A stretch of 64,000 nucleotides of DNA from Deltaproteobacteria bacterium (GCA_016178705.1 JACOST010000005.1:1-64000), one strand, 5' to 3'; positions 53,175 to 61,592 are shown, counted from the stretch's first letter. Numbers and translations are program-made. Notes: generated from the letters alone by a model not told the origin.

Positions 53175-53246
53175 CGCTGGCTACCTACCGGCGCGGCCGC
53201 CCATCGTCTTGACGGGTGCGCGCCAATCGGCGACAACCCTCGACCG

Positions 53247-53552
53247 ATGGCTTCGCTCCCACTCCCGAAGATGATGCTCGGGTTTGTCGTGCGCCGTTGC
53301 ACGGTGGCGCTCGGCCACGCGCCGTCGGCGAAGGAGTTCGCCGCGTGGGCCAACGCGCAGGTGGACGACGGCCGACCCGCCCGCCTGTTCGGCCGGCCGA
53401 TCAGCGAACGCGAAGCCGCGCTGATCTTGCGCCATCCCGAGCGACCGGTGTCGGCGCGCGGCGCCAAGCCGCACGAACAAATCAGCGATGCACCTCCGCA
53501 CGCCTCAAACGTGATTCCGCTCCGCGCCGCGGCGCGACGCCGAATGCGGTGA
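53247..53552 (+). CDS. Small hypothetical protein
   Basis: A 101-residue soluble protein. Core: GFVVRRCTVALGHAPSAKEFAAWANAQVDDGRPARLFGRPISEREAALILRHPERPV, with a Pro/Arg-rich tail. Short proteins with this SAxEFAAWAN pattern occur elsewhere as conserved hypotheticals. Later start codons (53271, 53274) are possible. No function. Confidence 0.6.
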   Translation: MASLPLPKMMLGFVVRRCTVALGHAPSAKEFAAWANAQVDDGRPARLFGRPISEREAALILRHPERPVSARGAKPHEQISDAPPHASNVIPLRAAARRRMR

Positions 53553-53565
53553 GAAATCGGAAAGC

Positions 53566-53663
53566 AGGAGTCAGGAGCGAGGAGGCAGGAGTCGGAATTT
53601 AGGAGTCAGAATTCAGAATGAGCGATTCAAAATCCCTAACCCGTAACCCCTAACCCCTGCCCC
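53566..53663. repeat. Heptad repeat array A
   Basis: Fourteen 7-bp units in strict register, starting AGGAGTC, AGGAGCG, AGGAGGC, AGGAGTC and passing through AGAATTC, AGAATGA into CTAACCC, GTAACCC, CTAACCC, CTGCCCC. Their sequence drifts but the spacing does not. The array runs up to the start of the next gene (53667) and occupies its ribosome-binding region. Confidence 0.8.
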
Positions 53664-53666
53664 CTC

Positions 53667-54383
53667 ATGTCCGTCGAATTCATTCCTGCTGCGCACGTGC
53701 GCGCACTGACGAAACGCATCGAAGCCGCGCGTCAGCGAGCGGTCGACCGGCTCGGCGTACCGCCAGCGCAACCCGATACGCGCTACTGGGAGGAGCTGTT
53801 CGAAGCCAACGCTGCGGAAGTGCTCGCCGCAATCCCCACCGTGCAACTCGCGACCGCCTTCGTCGTCCGCTATCGCAGCTACGGCCAACAAGGGCGCGAC
53901 TTGCTCGTGCGGCCATTCGTCGCGCGCGCCGGCACCGATGTCGATACAGTCCGCCAGCTCCTCGATTGGCACGCGGCGCCCGATGCGGTCGCGTCTGCCC
54001 TCGCGAGCGCACCGACTCAGGACGTGGAGCTGCTGTACCGCCACTTCACGTTTCCACGCACGGCAGCCGGAGTGTTCGAATACTGGCTGGCGATGCAGGA
54101 ACTGTGGGCGAGCGCGCGCTGGGCGCACTCGCATCTGATCGCCTCCGCCGACGAGCTGAGCCAGATCACCGCCGGCGAGGGCTGGCAGGTGATGCATCCC
54201 GTCGAGGCGTACGAACCCGCCGTCGTGCTCGCCGCCGACAGCGCGCGCCTAGCGGTGTTGGTGCAGTGTCCGATCGGCCGCTTCGAGATCGCGCTGCATC
54301 AGATCGACGTGAACGCGGATCAGTCGCTAAGCTACGGCGAGCCTGTCATCGTCGCCCACGGCCCGAAGGGATATGTGATTTGA
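53667..54383 (+). CDS. Hypothetical protein flanked by heptad arrays
   Basis: A 238-residue soluble protein. N-terminal helix with AHVRALTKRIEAARQRAVDRLGVPPAQPDTRYWEELFEANAAEVLAAIP, then helices and a mixed C-terminus (FEIALHQIDVNADQSLSYGEPVIVAHGPKGYVI). Not recognised. No ribosome site is visible because heptad array A lies right before the ATG; array B follows the stop. It may have arrived as, or within, a repeat-bounded segment. Confidence 0.65.
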   Translation: MSVEFIPAAHVRALTKRIEAARQRAVDRLGVPPAQPDTRYWEELFEANAAEVLAAIPTVQLATAFVVRYRSYGQQGRDLLVRPFVARAGTDVDTVRQLLDWHAAPDAVASALASAPTQDVELLYRHFTFPRTAAGVFEYWLAMQELWASARWAHSHLIASADELSQITAGEGWQVMHPVEAYEPAVVLAADSARLAVLVQCPIGRFEIALHQIDVNADQSLSYGEPVIVAHGPKGYVI

Positions 54384-54384
54384 T

Positions 54385-54419
54385 TGCGGATTGCGGATTG
54401 TGGAATGCGGAATGCGGAA
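54385..54419. repeat. Heptad repeat array B
   Basis: Five 7-bp units in register (TGCGGAT, TGCGGAT, TGTGGAA, TGCGGAA, TGCGGAA) fill the gap between the hypothetical gene and the glmS stop codon. A different unit from array A but the same period. Confidence 0.8.
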
Positions 54420-56252
54420 TCACTCCACTGTGACGCTCTTGGCGAGGTTGCGGGGCTGATCCACGTCGGTGCCGCGGCGCACTGCGACGTGGTAGGCGAA
54501 CAACTGCAGCGGGATCGTCAGCACCACCGGCATCAGCAGCGGGTGCAGGGTGGGCACGCGCAAGATGTCGGCAGCCACCGCTTCCAGCTCGTCGTCGACC
54601 GCGTCGGTGACGGCGATGATCCTGCCGCCGCGCGATTCGACCTCCTTCATGTTGCTCACCGTCTTGGCGTACACGCGATCGTGCGGCAGCAACAGTAGCA
54701 CCGGCACTTCTTCGTTGATCAACGCGATCGGGCCGTGCTTCATCTCGCCGGCCGGATAGCCCTCGGCGTGGATGTACGACAGCTCCTTCAACTTCAACGC
54801 GCCCTCGAGGGCGATCGGGTAGTTGATGCCGCGGCCGAGGAAAAGCACGTCGCGTGCGTGTTCGTAGCGCCGCGCCAGTTGTTCGATCGCTGCGTCTTGC
54901 TGCAACACGGTCTCGATGTGGTGCGGAACCGTAACGAGATGCTGCAGCAACTCGCGCCCGTTCTCTGCCGTCACGGTGCCGCGGCGCCGAGCGAGGTGGA
55001 GCGCGAGCAGAAACAACGCCGTCACCTGCGTGGTGAAGGCCTTGGTCGACGCGACGCTGATTTCCGGCCCGGCGTGCGTGTACAGCACCGCGGCGGCGCG
55101 GCGCGCGATCGAGGAGTCGACCACATTGCAGATCGCCAGCGTTTGCGCGCCCCGCTCGCGCCCGGTCGCCAGTGCGGCCAGCGTGTCGAGGGTCTCACCC
55201 GACTGCGACACCGCGATCACTAGTGTGCGCCCATCGACCACCGGATCGCGGTAACGAAACTCGCTACCGTAGTCGACGTCGCACGGGATGCGCGCCAGTT
55301 GCTCGATGTAGAATTTCGCAATCAAGCACGAGTGCCACGCGGTGCCGCACGCCACGAGCGTGATGCGGTCGATGCGTTGCCACCACTCGGGGCCGAGGTC
55401 GATCTCGGGCAACGCCACGTCGCCGGCTTCGAGTTCGAGGCGACCGCGCGTGGTGTCGATGATCGCCTGCGGTTGTTCGTGGATCTCTTTGGCGAGGAAG
55501 TGTTTGTAGCCACCCTTCTGCGCCGTCACCGGATCCCACAGCACGCGCCGCGGCGCACGGGTAACCGGCGTGCCGGCGAAGGTCGACAGCTTCACATGAT
55601 CGCGGGTGACCTCCGCCAACTCGCCGTCTTCGAGGAACAACACGTCGCGCGTGTGATCGAGCAGCGCGGGAATGTCTGAGGCAATCAGATTCTCTCCGTT
55701 GCCGAGCCCGATCACGATGGGCGTCGCGCTCTTGGCGGCGAGCAGCTTGTCGGGTTCGAGGTCGCACATCACCACGATCGCGAACGAGCCTTCGAGTTGC
55801 TCGATGGCGCGACGCGTCGCCGCCACGAAGTCGAGCCCCTGCTGCATCCAGTCGTCGATCAGGTGCGAGATGATCTCGGTATCGGTCTGCGAGCTGATCG
55901 TCCGCCCCTTGGCGATCATGGCTGCGCGCAGCAGGAGATAGTTCTCGATGATGCCGTTGTGGATCAACACCACATGGCCGGCGCGGTGCGGGTGCGCGTT
56001 CGCATCGGTCACCCCGCCATGGGTGGCCCAGCGCGTATGGCCGATGCCGATGGGACCGTGCAGCGGCGCTTCGCGCAGCAGCTTCTCCAACTGATCGAGC
56101 TTGCCGATGCAGCGGCGGATGTCGATGCGACCGTCGTCCGCGCGGATAGCGATCCCGGCGGAATCATAGCCGCGATACTCCAGGCGCTTGAGGCCTTGGA
56201 ACAAGATGAAGCTGGCCTCGCGGTCACCGACATAGCCCATGATGCCGCACAT
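54420..56252 (-). CDS. glmS: Glutamine-fructose-6-phosphate aminotransferase GlmS
   Basis: A 610-residue GlmS: the N-terminal class II glutaminase (MCGIMGYVGDREA, nucleophile Cys2; RLEYRGYDSAGIAI; GHTRWATHG) and two SIS domains (ISQSGETLDTLAA and ARDVLFLGRGINYPIALEGALKLKELSYIHAEGYPAGEMKHGPIALI), ending AKSVTVE. It makes glucosamine-6-phosphate from fructose-6-phosphate and glutamine, the first step to UDP-GlcNAc for peptidoglycan. It follows glmU (12-bp gap) on the same strand, an operon for the two ends of the pathway. Confidence 0.97.
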   Translation of the reverse strand: MCGIMGYVGDREASFILFQGLKRLEYRGYDSAGIAIRADDGRIDIRRCIGKLDQLEKLLREAPLHGPIGIGHTRWATHGGVTDANAHPHRAGHVVLIHNGIIENYLLLRAAMIAKGRTISSQTDTEIISHLIDDWMQQGLDFVAATRRAIEQLEGSFAIVVMCDLEPDKLLAAKSATPIVIGLGNGENLIASDIPALLDHTRDVLFLEDGELAEVTRDHVKLSTFAGTPVTRAPRRVLWDPVTAQKGGYKHFLAKEIHEQPQAIIDTTRGRLELEAGDVALPEIDLGPEWWQRIDRITLVACGTAWHSCLIAKFYIEQLARIPCDVDYGSEFRYRDPVVDGRTLVIAVSQSGETLDTLAALATGRERGAQTLAICNVVDSSIARRAAAVLYTHAGPEISVASTKAFTTQVTALFLLALHLARRRGTVTAENGRELLQHLVTVPHHIETVLQQDAAIEQLARRYEHARDVLFLGRGINYPIALEGALKLKELSYIHAEGYPAGEMKHGPIALINEEVPVLLLLPHDRVYAKTVSNMKEVESRGGRIIAVTDAVDDELEAVAADILRVPTLHPLLMPVVLTIPLQLFAYHVAVRRGTDVDQPRNLAKSVTVE

Positions 56253-56264
56253 AGCCGCGTGCCT

Positions 56265-57758
56265 CTATCGACTTCTGCGCTTCTTTGCCGCCGCCGTGCG
56301 CGCTCGCAGCTTGGGCACCGCGCGGCGCTTGGTGGTTGATTTGGTTTTCTTGGCCGGGGTCGCCGGTCCAGCCTTGGTTTCGCGCGCGTGCCGCGTGGCA
56401 ACCCAACCGGGGCGGTGCTCCTGCCGCTTGACCGTGAAGGCGAGCGCGCCCGCGGGCACGTCCTGCATCACGGTGGTGCCGGTGGCGATGTAGGCGTCGT
56501 CGCCGATGGTGACCGGCGCGATCAGTTGGCTGTCGCTGCCGATCTGCACACGCGCGCCGATCACGGTGCGATGTTTGCGAACGCCGTCGTAGTTGCACGT
56601 GATCGCGCCGGCGCCGACATTGCTGTCGCGTCCGATCTCGGCATCGCCGATGTAAGCGAGGTGATTCGCCTTGGTGCCGCTGCCGATCACGGCGTTCTTG
56701 GTCTCGACGAAATCGCCGATGTGGACGTTGGCGGCGAGGTGCGTGCCCGGCCGCAGTTGGGCGAACGGGCCAATCTGACACCCTGCGCCGATGTGCGACT
56801 CGGTGATTACGACGCCGAACTTCACGTGCACCGCGTTGTCGATGACGGAATCGACGATGAGATCGCTGCCATCGATGCGGCAGGCATCGCCGATCTGCGT
56901 GCTACCGCGCAGGATCACGTTGGGACCGATCACCGTGTCGTGCCCGATCATCACATCCGGCCCGATGTAGGTCGTGTCGGGATCATCGAGCGTAACGCCG
57001 TCGGTCATCCACCGATGGGTGATGCGTTGGCGCAGCGCTCGTTCGACGTTGGCGAGTTCGACGCGCGAGTTCACCTGCGCCACCTCGGCTTCCGCCACGG
57101 GCGCGTCCGCGATCACGCTCCCTTGCGCCGCCGCCTGGCCGACGATGTCGGTGAGATAGAGTTCGCCCTGTGCGTTGTTCGACCGCAACCGCTTCAACGC
57201 GGGGAAGAGAAACGACGATGCGACGCAGTAGACGCCGACGTTCACCTCGCGAATCGCGCGCTGGGCGGCATTCGCATCGCGCTCCTCGACGATGCCGACA
57301 ACGCGGCCGTGCTCACGGATGATGCGCCCAAAGCCGTGGGCATCGTCGATGGTCGCGGTCAGCAACGACAACACCGCTCCCGCACCGCGATGCGCAGCCA
57401 CCAGACTCGCCAGCGCCTCGCTGGTCAGCAACGGCAGATCGCCGTAGAGGATCAGCACATCGCCGGTGAAGTCTGTCAGCACCTCGGCGGCGCATTGAGC
57501 AGCATGACCGGTCCCGTGTTGCTGCGACTGATGCGCAAAGCGAACCGAGTGCTCGCCACACGCCGCCATCATCTCATCCGCCTGATGGCCGATGACGACC
57601 ACCACCGGATCGGCGTCAAGCGCGCTCACGGCGCGCAACGGGTAGCGGATCAACGGTAAGCCGGTGAGTGGATGCAACAGTTTGGCCTGGCGCGAGCGCA
57701 TGCGCGTGCCGAGACCGGCGGCCATCACAATTGCAGCGAGTTTTTGGGGAGACGCCAA
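56265..57758 (-). CDS. glmU: Bifunctional GlmU with basic C-terminal extension
   Basis: A 497-residue GlmU. Uridyltransferase domain with AAIVMAAGLGTRMRS and the QAKLLHPL motif, LYGDLPLL, and RAIREVNVGVY. The C-terminal left-handed beta-helix (GVTLDDPDTTYIGPDV, IGSFVE-like TKNAVIGSGTKANHLAYIGDAEIG) carries the acetyltransferase. It makes UDP-GlcNAc from GlcN-1-P. Typical GlmU ends near residue 456. Here about 45 more residues rich in Lys, Arg, Ala, Pro (TPAKKTKSTTKRRAVPK) follow, a histone-H1-like tail of unknown purpose. Confidence 0.96.
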   Translation of the reverse strand: MASPQKLAAIVMAAGLGTRMRSRQAKLLHPLTGLPLIRYPLRAVSALDADPVVVVIGHQADEMMAACGEHSVRFAHQSQQHGTGHAAQCAAEVLTDFTGDVLILYGDLPLLTSEALASLVAAHRGAGAVLSLLTATIDDAHGFGRIIREHGRVVGIVEERDANAAQRAIREVNVGVYCVASSFLFPALKRLRSNNAQGELYLTDIVGQAAAQGSVIADAPVAEAEVAQVNSRVELANVERALRQRITHRWMTDGVTLDDPDTTYIGPDVMIGHDTVIGPNVILRGSTQIGDACRIDGSDLIVDSVIDNAVHVKFGVVITESHIGAGCQIGPFAQLRPGTHLAANVHIGDFVETKNAVIGSGTKANHLAYIGDAEIGRDSNVGAGAITCNYDGVRKHRTVIGARVQIGSDSQLIAPVTIGDDAYIATGTTVMQDVPAGALAFTVKRQEHRPGWVATRHARETKAGPATPAKKTKSTTKRRAVPKLRARTAAAKKRRSR

Positions 57759-57813
57759 AGTGCGCGGATTATAGCGGCAGGTGGCAGACCGTCAACCGTT
57801 CGAAGCGTGTTGA

Positions 57814-57914
57814 GCGCGCGCGCAACGCGCGCATGCGGAAGAGGGGAGCTGCAGCCGCCGTGCACGTCTGCAGCTCCCCGCGGTTAGTCTAGGCAAGGGC
57901 TGCGTCCCTTGCCT
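57814..57914. other. Three stem-loops in the divergent glmU/ferredoxin gap
   Basis: In the 379-bp gap (57759-58137) lie a GCGCGC-rich hairpin (57814-57832), a perfect 12-bp stem GGGGAGCTGCAG / CTGCAGCTCCCC (57843-57879, loop 13 nt), and a 9-bp stem AGGCAAGGG / CCCTTGCCT (57891-57914). No T-runs follow. They are oddly placed for terminators, as both neighbours point outward. The rest of the gap holds no gene I can support. Confidence 0.65.
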
Positions 57915-58137
57915 GCCTGACCATCGAGCAGAGCAGGACACATGCCAGTGAGCGCGTGATGATCGGCAACTCGAAGCGCCGCGCTGTCGCGCGCTGTGCG
58001 CGCGGCATGTGCGTCATCGGCGATATCAATCTTGAGCAACGGCGGAGAAATTGCCGCGGGCGCGACGCGACGCAGACGACACCGCTTGCTCCGCTGAGAT
58101 GGCTTCGCTATGGACGCCCGCCGGGAGGCTCTGCCAC

Positions 58138-58488
58138 ATGCCGACAGTTCACTTCGTCAAGCAGAACGTCACCGTTCACTGCCCCGCAGGCAGCAATCTA
58201 CGCGAAGTCGCGCTCGCCAACGGAATCGACCTCTACGTCTTTCCAACCAACATCCTCAACTGCCGCGGCTTCGGGTTGTGCGGCACCTGTCGGGTGAAAG
58301 TGAGCAACCCCCGCGCGCTGTCCGCTCGCACTCCGACCGACGAGAAGAAGACCGGCTGGGAAGGGCCCGAATATCGACTCTCGTGTCAGACTCGTGTCCT
58401 AGCCGATGTCGAGGTGATCACCAGCCCACGCAAAGTGCTCGGCTGGATGGCCAATCCGACCTATCAGTGGATGCGCGGAGAAAAGTAG
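58138..58488 (+). CDS. [2Fe-2S] ferredoxin, adrenodoxin-type spacing
   Basis: A 116-residue ferredoxin: C42-x5-C48-x2-C51-x31-C83 (NCRGFGLCGTCRVKV, LSCQTRV), the spacing of adrenodoxin-like [2Fe-2S] ferredoxins that feed P450s and Rieske systems. It is preceded by a short beta-rich PTVHFVKQNVTVHCPAG. ATG 58138 follows GGGAGG. Its TAG stop lies at the start of heptad array C. It could be the redox partner for the P450 at 33-34 kb. Confidence 0.92.
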   Translation: MPTVHFVKQNVTVHCPAGSNLREVALANGIDLYVFPTNILNCRGFGLCGTCRVKVSNPRALSARTPTDEKKTGWEGPEYRLSCQTRVLADVEVITSPRKVLGWMANPTYQWMRGEK

Positions 58489-58575
58489 GCGGTCGGCAGG
58501 GGACGGTCGGCAGCCGGATGAAGGATCTCTTCTGCCTGCCGTCTTCTGCCGACTGCCTACTGCCTACTGCCGACT
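58485..58575. repeat. Heptad repeat array C
   Basis: Thirteen 7-bp units in register, the first half of type GTAGGCG/GTCGGCA and the second of type GCCGACT/GCCTACT, that is, roughly the reverse complement. The two halves can form a hairpin. It covers the ends of two convergent genes, including both stop codons. Confidence 0.8.
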
Positions 58576-59039
58576 ATCCCCCGGTACGCGCCGCGAAAGT
58601 ACAGTAGCGGATCGCGCTCAGTCGCTTCCGCGCCCTCGACTTCCCCGACATAGATCGTGTGATCGCCACCGTCGTAAACATGGACCGTGCGGCATTCGAG
58701 CGAACCGACGGTGCCCGCGAGCAACGGCACTCCGACGCTGCCCCAGCGAAACGAAACATCGGCAAACTTGTCGCCGCCTGACTTGGCGAAGCGGCCCGAG
58801 ATGGCCTCCTGATCGACGGCGAGAAAGTTGACGCCAAAGATGCCCGAGCTGAAGTGCGGATAGCTGTCGGCCTTTTTGTCGACGCACACCAGCACCAGCG
58901 GCGGCAGCAGCGACACCGAGGTGAACGCCGTCGCCGTCAAGCCGTACGGTTTGCCGTCGGCGCCGCGCGTGGTCACCACCGTAACCCCCGCGGCAAAGTG
59001 ACCCAGCACCCGGCGGAACTCATTCTTGTCGATCGGCAT
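58557..59039 (-). CDS. Flavin reductase-like FMN-binding protein
   Basis: A 160-residue flavin reductase of the HpaC/RutF split-barrel family: FRRVLGHFAAGVTVVTTRGADGKPYGLTATAFTSVSLLPPLVLVC, VNFLAVDQ, and the C-terminal GDHTIYVGEVEG. It supplies reduced FMN or FAD to a flavin oxygenase (an LLM protein is at 7.2 kb). ATG 59039 follows AAGGAG. The open frame continues upstream in unrelated sequence. Its 3' end is inside heptad array C. Confidence 0.92.
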   Translation of the reverse strand: MPIDKNEFRRVLGHFAAGVTVVTTRGADGKPYGLTATAFTSVSLLPPLVLVCVDKKADSYPHFSSGIFGVNFLAVDQEAISGRFAKSGGDKFADVSFRWGSVGVPLLAGTVGSLECRTVHVYDGGDHTIYVGEVEGAEATERDPLLYFRGAYRGIVGSRQ

Positions 59040-59166
59040 CCGGAATTCTCCTTGGTCTGACCGCAACGCGCGGTCGCTCGGCCCGGGCAAGTGCCACCAT
59101 TCGACACAGAAGGCAACCCGTGCACCGCTTCCGTTCCACCAACGTCTCGACGTATGATCCGCCGCC

Positions 59167-59637
59167 ATGTCGTCGAGGGCCGTGCGGACACCCGCATCGA
59201 CTAGTTACCTACGCTGGCTGGCGGCGCTCGGCGTCCTTTGCCTAGTCGTTGCCAGCACGCAAGTCGGTGCCATCGGCCCGAATCGTGCCGGCTCTCCCGA
59301 TCTGCTGCGGCTCGAGGGCTACGTGACTAACGCCCCGGCGGGGATCAAACCGGAAGCGCATCTCGTGTTGCAGTACCAAGGCAAGGACTATGAGTTCGAT
59401 CTCAGCAAGATGGTCGTCGTCACCGGCAGTCGTACCTACGGTCAGGTGTTGCAGGAGATCACGCCCTATCGCGTGAGCTTCCTCCTGCGCGGCCCATCGC
59501 CCGCCGTCGGCAAACTCACCGGTGCCGCGCCAGGGCAGAAGCTGATCGTGCTCGGCCGTCACCGCGCCGGGTCACGCGACTTGCAACTCGTCGATGTCAG
59601 CGAAGCCCCGCCCGACGCGACGCCGACCGTGCCGTAG
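59167..59637 (+). CDS. Exported hypothetical protein
   Basis: A 156-residue protein with an N-terminal hydrophobic segment (LAALGVLCLVVASTQVGAIG), signal peptide or membrane anchor. The mature part is beta-rich: LLRLEGYVTNAP, AHLVLQYQGKDYEFDL, LRGPSPAVGKLTGAAPGQKLIVLGRHR. It could be an OB-like barrel, but no family is recognised. It is divergent from the flavin reductase (128 bp between starts). Confidence 0.65.
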   Translation: MSSRAVRTPASTSYLRWLAALGVLCLVVASTQVGAIGPNRAGSPDLLRLEGYVTNAPAGIKPEAHLVLQYQGKDYEFDLSKMVVVTGSRTYGQVLQEITPYRVSFLLRGPSPAVGKLTGAAPGQKLIVLGRHRAGSRDLQLVDVSEAPPDATPTVP

Positions 59638-59651
59638 CGCGGAAGAAATGC

Positions 59652-59797
59652 AACCGCCGATGCACGCCGATGAACGCCGATCAGAGTCATCCCCAAGAGC
59701 GGGAGACATCGGCACACGTCATCACAATGCCCTTGGCGATCACTCGATGAGTCGCGCCGCATTCCTCATCTGCGTTCATCGGCGTCCATCGGCGGTT
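59652..59797. repeat. Inverted-repeat element D1 before ppa
   Basis: It begins AACCGCCGATGCACGCCGAT and ends with the complementary ATCGGCGTCCATCGGCGGTT. The arms are about 30 bp and the centre is diverged. The same element flanks the other side of ppa at 60472-60602. Confidence 0.75.
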
Positions 59798-59842
59798 TCC
59801 TCTCCTTCTGCTGATTGAGTTGGAAGGCATCTGAGGCAGGCT

Positions 59843-60472
59843 ATGGATCAACCACTCGCGTTTCGTCCGCATCCTTGGCACGGCGTTGATCCGGGGTCGC
59901 GCTTTCCGGAGATCGTGCGGGTCTACATCGAGATGGTGCCGACCGACGGCGTGAAGTACGAGATCGACAAGCACTCCGGCTATCTCAAGGTCGATCGTCC
60001 GCAACGCTTCTCCAACTTCTGTCCAACGCTGTACGGCTTCGTGCCACAGACCTACTGCCACACGCTCGTCGCCGCGCATCCGATTCCGGGCGCGCCAACA
60101 GTCACCAGCGGCGATGGCGATCCGCTCGACATCTGCGTGCTCACCGATCGGCCGATTTCGCGCGGCGAGATCCTGCTCGAAGCGCGTCCGCTCGGTGGCC
60201 TGCGGATGGTGGAACGAGCCGAGGCCGACGACAAGATCATCGCCGTACTGCTCGGCGATCCGACCTACGGCGAGATGGCCGACATCACCCAAGTGCCGCG
60301 CGCCGTGATCGATCGCTTGCGCCACTACTTCCTCACCTACAAGGCCATCCCAGGCGAGGCGGCGAATCCGATCAGCGTCGACCCGGTCTACAACTCGATG
60401 GAAGCGCGCGCCATCCTCAACGCCGCTCGCGCCGACTACCAAGCCGAGTTCGGCGACAAGAAGAGATCATGA
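59843..60472 (+). CDS. ppa: Inorganic pyrophosphatase, family I
   Basis: A 209-residue family I PPase hydrolysing PPi to two phosphates: VKYEIDKHSGYLKVDRP, YGFVPQTYC, and the catalytic DGDPLDICVLTD (D-G-D-P-x-D) near residue 92. DDKIIAVL and HYFLTYK complete the site. Essential for pulling biosynthetic reactions. The stop codon is immediately followed by repeat element D2. Confidence 0.96.
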   Translation: MDQPLAFRPHPWHGVDPGSRFPEIVRVYIEMVPTDGVKYEIDKHSGYLKVDRPQRFSNFCPTLYGFVPQTYCHTLVAAHPIPGAPTVTSGDGDPLDICVLTDRPISRGEILLEARPLGGLRMVERAEADDKIIAVLLGDPTYGEMADITQVPRAVIDRLRHYFLTYKAIPGEAANPISVDPVYNSMEARAILNAARADYQAEFGDKKRS

Positions 60473-60602
60473 AACCGCCGATGGACGCGGATGGACGCCG
60501 ATCGGAGCTTTCGGAAGAGCGGGAGAAAGAATGCACTGGGTGATCCAGCGATGAGCTGCATCCAATTCCCCATCGGCGTTCATCGGCGTGCATCGGCGGT
60601 TT
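60472..60602. repeat. Inverted-repeat element D2 after ppa
   Basis: It opens AAACCGCCGATGGACGCGGA and ends GTGCATCGGCGGTTTC, matching element D1 at both ends and partly inside (GGAGCTTTCGGAAGAGCGGGAG versus AGTCATCCCCAAGAGCGGGAG). One copy on each side of ppa. Confidence 0.75.
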
Positions 60603-60645
60603 CCTCTCCCTCCGGCTACCGCAATTGCTGACGAAAGGATTTTTG

Positions 60646-61446
60646 ATGTCGTACACCACGTTGGATCTCACACGCGACGGACAAGTCGCCTGGCTGACGC
60701 TCAATCGCCCCGACGCGCTCAATGCGCTCAACAGCACGATGGTGACGGAGTTGCGCGACTACTTCGGCGGGCTACCCGCCGATCTCGACACCCGCATCGT
60801 CGTGCTGCGCGGCGCCGGGCGCGCCTTTTGCGCCGGCCTCGATCTGAAGGAGAACACCGGTGGCGACGGCGGCGCCGGCGCCGTGCAAGCTGCGCTGCGC
60901 GGTCAGCGCCGCATCAGCGAGCTGGTGATGCTGATGCGGCGAGCACCGCAGCCGATCATTGCCGGCGTGCACGGCGCGGCGTGCGGCGGTGGCTTCGCCT
61001 TGGCACTCGCCGCCGACGTGCGCATCGCGGGGGAGAGCGCGCGCATGAACGCCGCGTTCATCCGCATCGGTCTGTCAGCATGCGACGTCGGCGTCAGCTA
61101 TTTTCTGCCGCGCCTGGTCGGCGCCTCGGTCGCGGCGGAGCTACTCCTCACCGGCCGCTTCATCAACGCGCAGCGTTCGCTCGCCACCGGCTTGGTGTCC
61201 GAGGTGGTTCCCGATGGAGAGATCGAAGCCGCGGTGCGCCGTCTCGTCGACGATATGTTGCTGACCTCGCCCGTCGGGTTGCGTCTCACCAAGGAGTGCC
61301 TGAACGCCAGCATCGACGCTGGCAGCCTCGAGCAAGTCATCGCAATGGAAGACCGCAACCAGGTGCTCTGCACGCAGACCAACGACTTCCGCGAAGGCGT
61401 GCTGGCGTTCCTGCAAAAGCGCCGGCCGCAGTACACGGAGAGTTGA
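60646..61446 (+). CDS. Enoyl-CoA hydratase/isomerase family protein
   Basis: A 266-residue crotonase-fold enzyme: WLTLNRPDALNALN, oxyanion-hole regions AFCAGLDLKE and GVHGAACGGGFALALAADVRIA, and IGLSACDVGVSYFLPRLVG. It hydrates or isomerises enoyl-CoA esters. ATG 60646 follows AAAGGA; an in-frame ATG seven codons earlier is less well placed. A well-formed palindromic repeat follows 45 bp after the stop. Confidence 0.94.
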   Translation: MSYTTLDLTRDGQVAWLTLNRPDALNALNSTMVTELRDYFGGLPADLDTRIVVLRGAGRAFCAGLDLKENTGGDGGAGAVQAALRGQRRISELVMLMRRAPQPIIAGVHGAACGGGFALALAADVRIAGESARMNAAFIRIGLSACDVGVSYFLPRLVGASVAAELLLTGRFINAQRSLATGLVSEVVPDGEIEAAVRRLVDDMLLTSPVGLRLTKECLNASIDAGSLEQVIAMEDRNQVLCTQTNDFREGVLAFLQKRRPQYTES

Positions 61447-61490
61447 ACTCGTCCGTTGCGGGTTGTTGCAAAGATATCGAGCCGAGGGTC

Positions 61491-61570
61491 CGTCATGCCC
61501 GCGAAAGCGGGTATCCAGGCGGGGTGGTGGGCAGGTTCCAAGATGGATTCCCGCTTCCGCGGGAATGACG
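61491..61570. repeat. Palindromic repeat between convergent genes
   Basis: CGTCATGCCCGCGAAAGCGGG on the left and CCCGCTTCCGCGGGAATGACG on the right pair as an inverted repeat around a central ATGGATTCC-like core. This is the common CGTCATTCCCGCGAAAGCGGGAATCC class of dispersed element. It may serve as terminator for the hydratase and hpnJ. Confidence 0.75.
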
Positions 61571-61592
61571 AATCGGATCGCCCGCGCGTCGC

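Noticed and set aside
56388-57659. 423-codon plus-strand frame
   Set aside because: Antisense to glmU.
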